From positions 1 through 5,353 of the forward strand of contig JAURKN010000170.1 of assembly GCA_030831725.1 (NCBI GenBank): 5,353 nt of DNA. Direction: 5' to 3'. Below the pieces are notes generated by a model. It was not told the DNA's origin and did not search any database. It saw only the letters and a list, made by a program, of their open reading frames with translations. The position numbers and the translations under genes are program-made. Position 1 is the first letter of the stretch. Every line of letters starts with the position of its first letter. Source of the DNA: Ferruginibacter sp. (GTDB lineage Bacteria; Bacteroidota; Bacteroidia; Chitinophagales; Chitinophagaceae). Shown piece after piece: positions 5,126 to 5,353 of this stretch.

Positions 5126-5353
5126 ATGTCTGATTATGTTGTATGCATCGGTGCTTCTTTGGTGGATGAAATATTCTATTGCAGCGAGAATGTGATGCAA
5201 GCCACATCCAATCCTGCCAAAAGCGAGCGTTTTGCAGGCGGTGTCATGGGGAATATTTCAAGAATGCTTGCTCAACTTGGTTTGCCTGTAAAACTAATTT
5301 CTGTGGTCGGGAATGATTCGGATGGAATCTGGCTGATGGAGGAATTGAAAAAA
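5126..5353 (+). CDS. psuK: PfkB-family kinase, pseudouridine kinase-like (N-terminal part, runs off window)
   Basis: 76 codons are present before the window ends. They form the N-terminal lobe of a ribokinase/PfkB-family kinase: a first beta strand YVVCIGASLVDE (4-15, with Asp14 at the usual substrate-binding position), SNPAKSERFAGG (28-39), then the first PfkB signature AGGVMGNISRMLAQLG (37-52) and VKLISVVGNDSDG (55-67). The SNPAK...GGV arrangement and spacing are most like pseudouridine kinase PsuK, which phosphorylates pseudouridine to pseudouridine 5'-phosphate. Another sugar or nucleoside kinase remains possible because the substrate lid and the catalytic GAGD motif lie beyond the window. 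Residue 42 is Gly where E. coli PsuK has Arg. The ATG at 5126 is chosen because it directly precedes the first beta strand; an in-frame ATG at 5102 would add 8 residues and put the TATCTTTG box inside the gene. Confidence 0.8.
   Translation, partial: MSDYVVCIGASLVDEIFYCSENVMQATSNPAKSERFAGGVMGNISRMLAQLGLPVKLISVVGNDSDGIWLMEELKK

Noticed and set aside
5003..5200. A 65-codon minus-strand frame at the start of the kinase gene
   Set aside because: It is antisense to the clearly protein-like PfkB N-terminus for much of its length and resembles no family; it is a shadow frame.

Overview
The window looks like chromosome from a Bacteroidota bacterium, probably an environmental or marine-type lineage. 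The evidence is AT-rich DNA, A-rich leaders without clear Shine-Dalgarno sequences, sequences resembling the Bacteroidota TTTG / TAnnTTTG promoter, a CCCCGATA...TATCGGGG palindrome of the sort I associate with intergenic DNA in this phylum, and protein families whose closest relatives in memory come from there. No rRNA gene, complete tRNA gene, insertion sequence or CRISPR array is visible.

Layout from left to right. Positions 1-184 are non-coding and unusual: a 40-bp exact direct repeat (1-40 and 128-167) brackets a strong GC-rich hairpin and a tRNA T-arm-like sequence. Then, on the minus strand, comes a small uncharacterised lipoprotein gene (185-784). Next, also on the minus strand, is a two-gene unit transcribed from about 3.6 kb leftward: a YjdF/DUF2238-type membrane protein (2856-3497) followed 31 bp later by a DUF4153 membrane protein with a soluble C-terminal domain (902-2824), closed by a 9-bp-stem hairpin. 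Divergent from it, on the plus strand, is a secreted archaemetzincin-like zinc peptidase (3655-4227). It converges with only 9 bp to spare on a flavin-reductase-family gene on the minus strand (4237-4845). After a 280-bp spacer, a plus-strand PfkB-family sugar/nucleoside kinase most like pseudouridine kinase begins at 5126 and runs off the window.

The genes do not form one obvious pathway. The supportable groupings are the yjdF-like/DUF4153 operon and, by inference only, a psuK-psuG unit that would continue to the right. I see no clear evidence of a new defence, mobile or biosynthetic system. The items most worth checking are the left-edge repeat, the exported archaemetzincin, and the possible leaderless start of the kinase.
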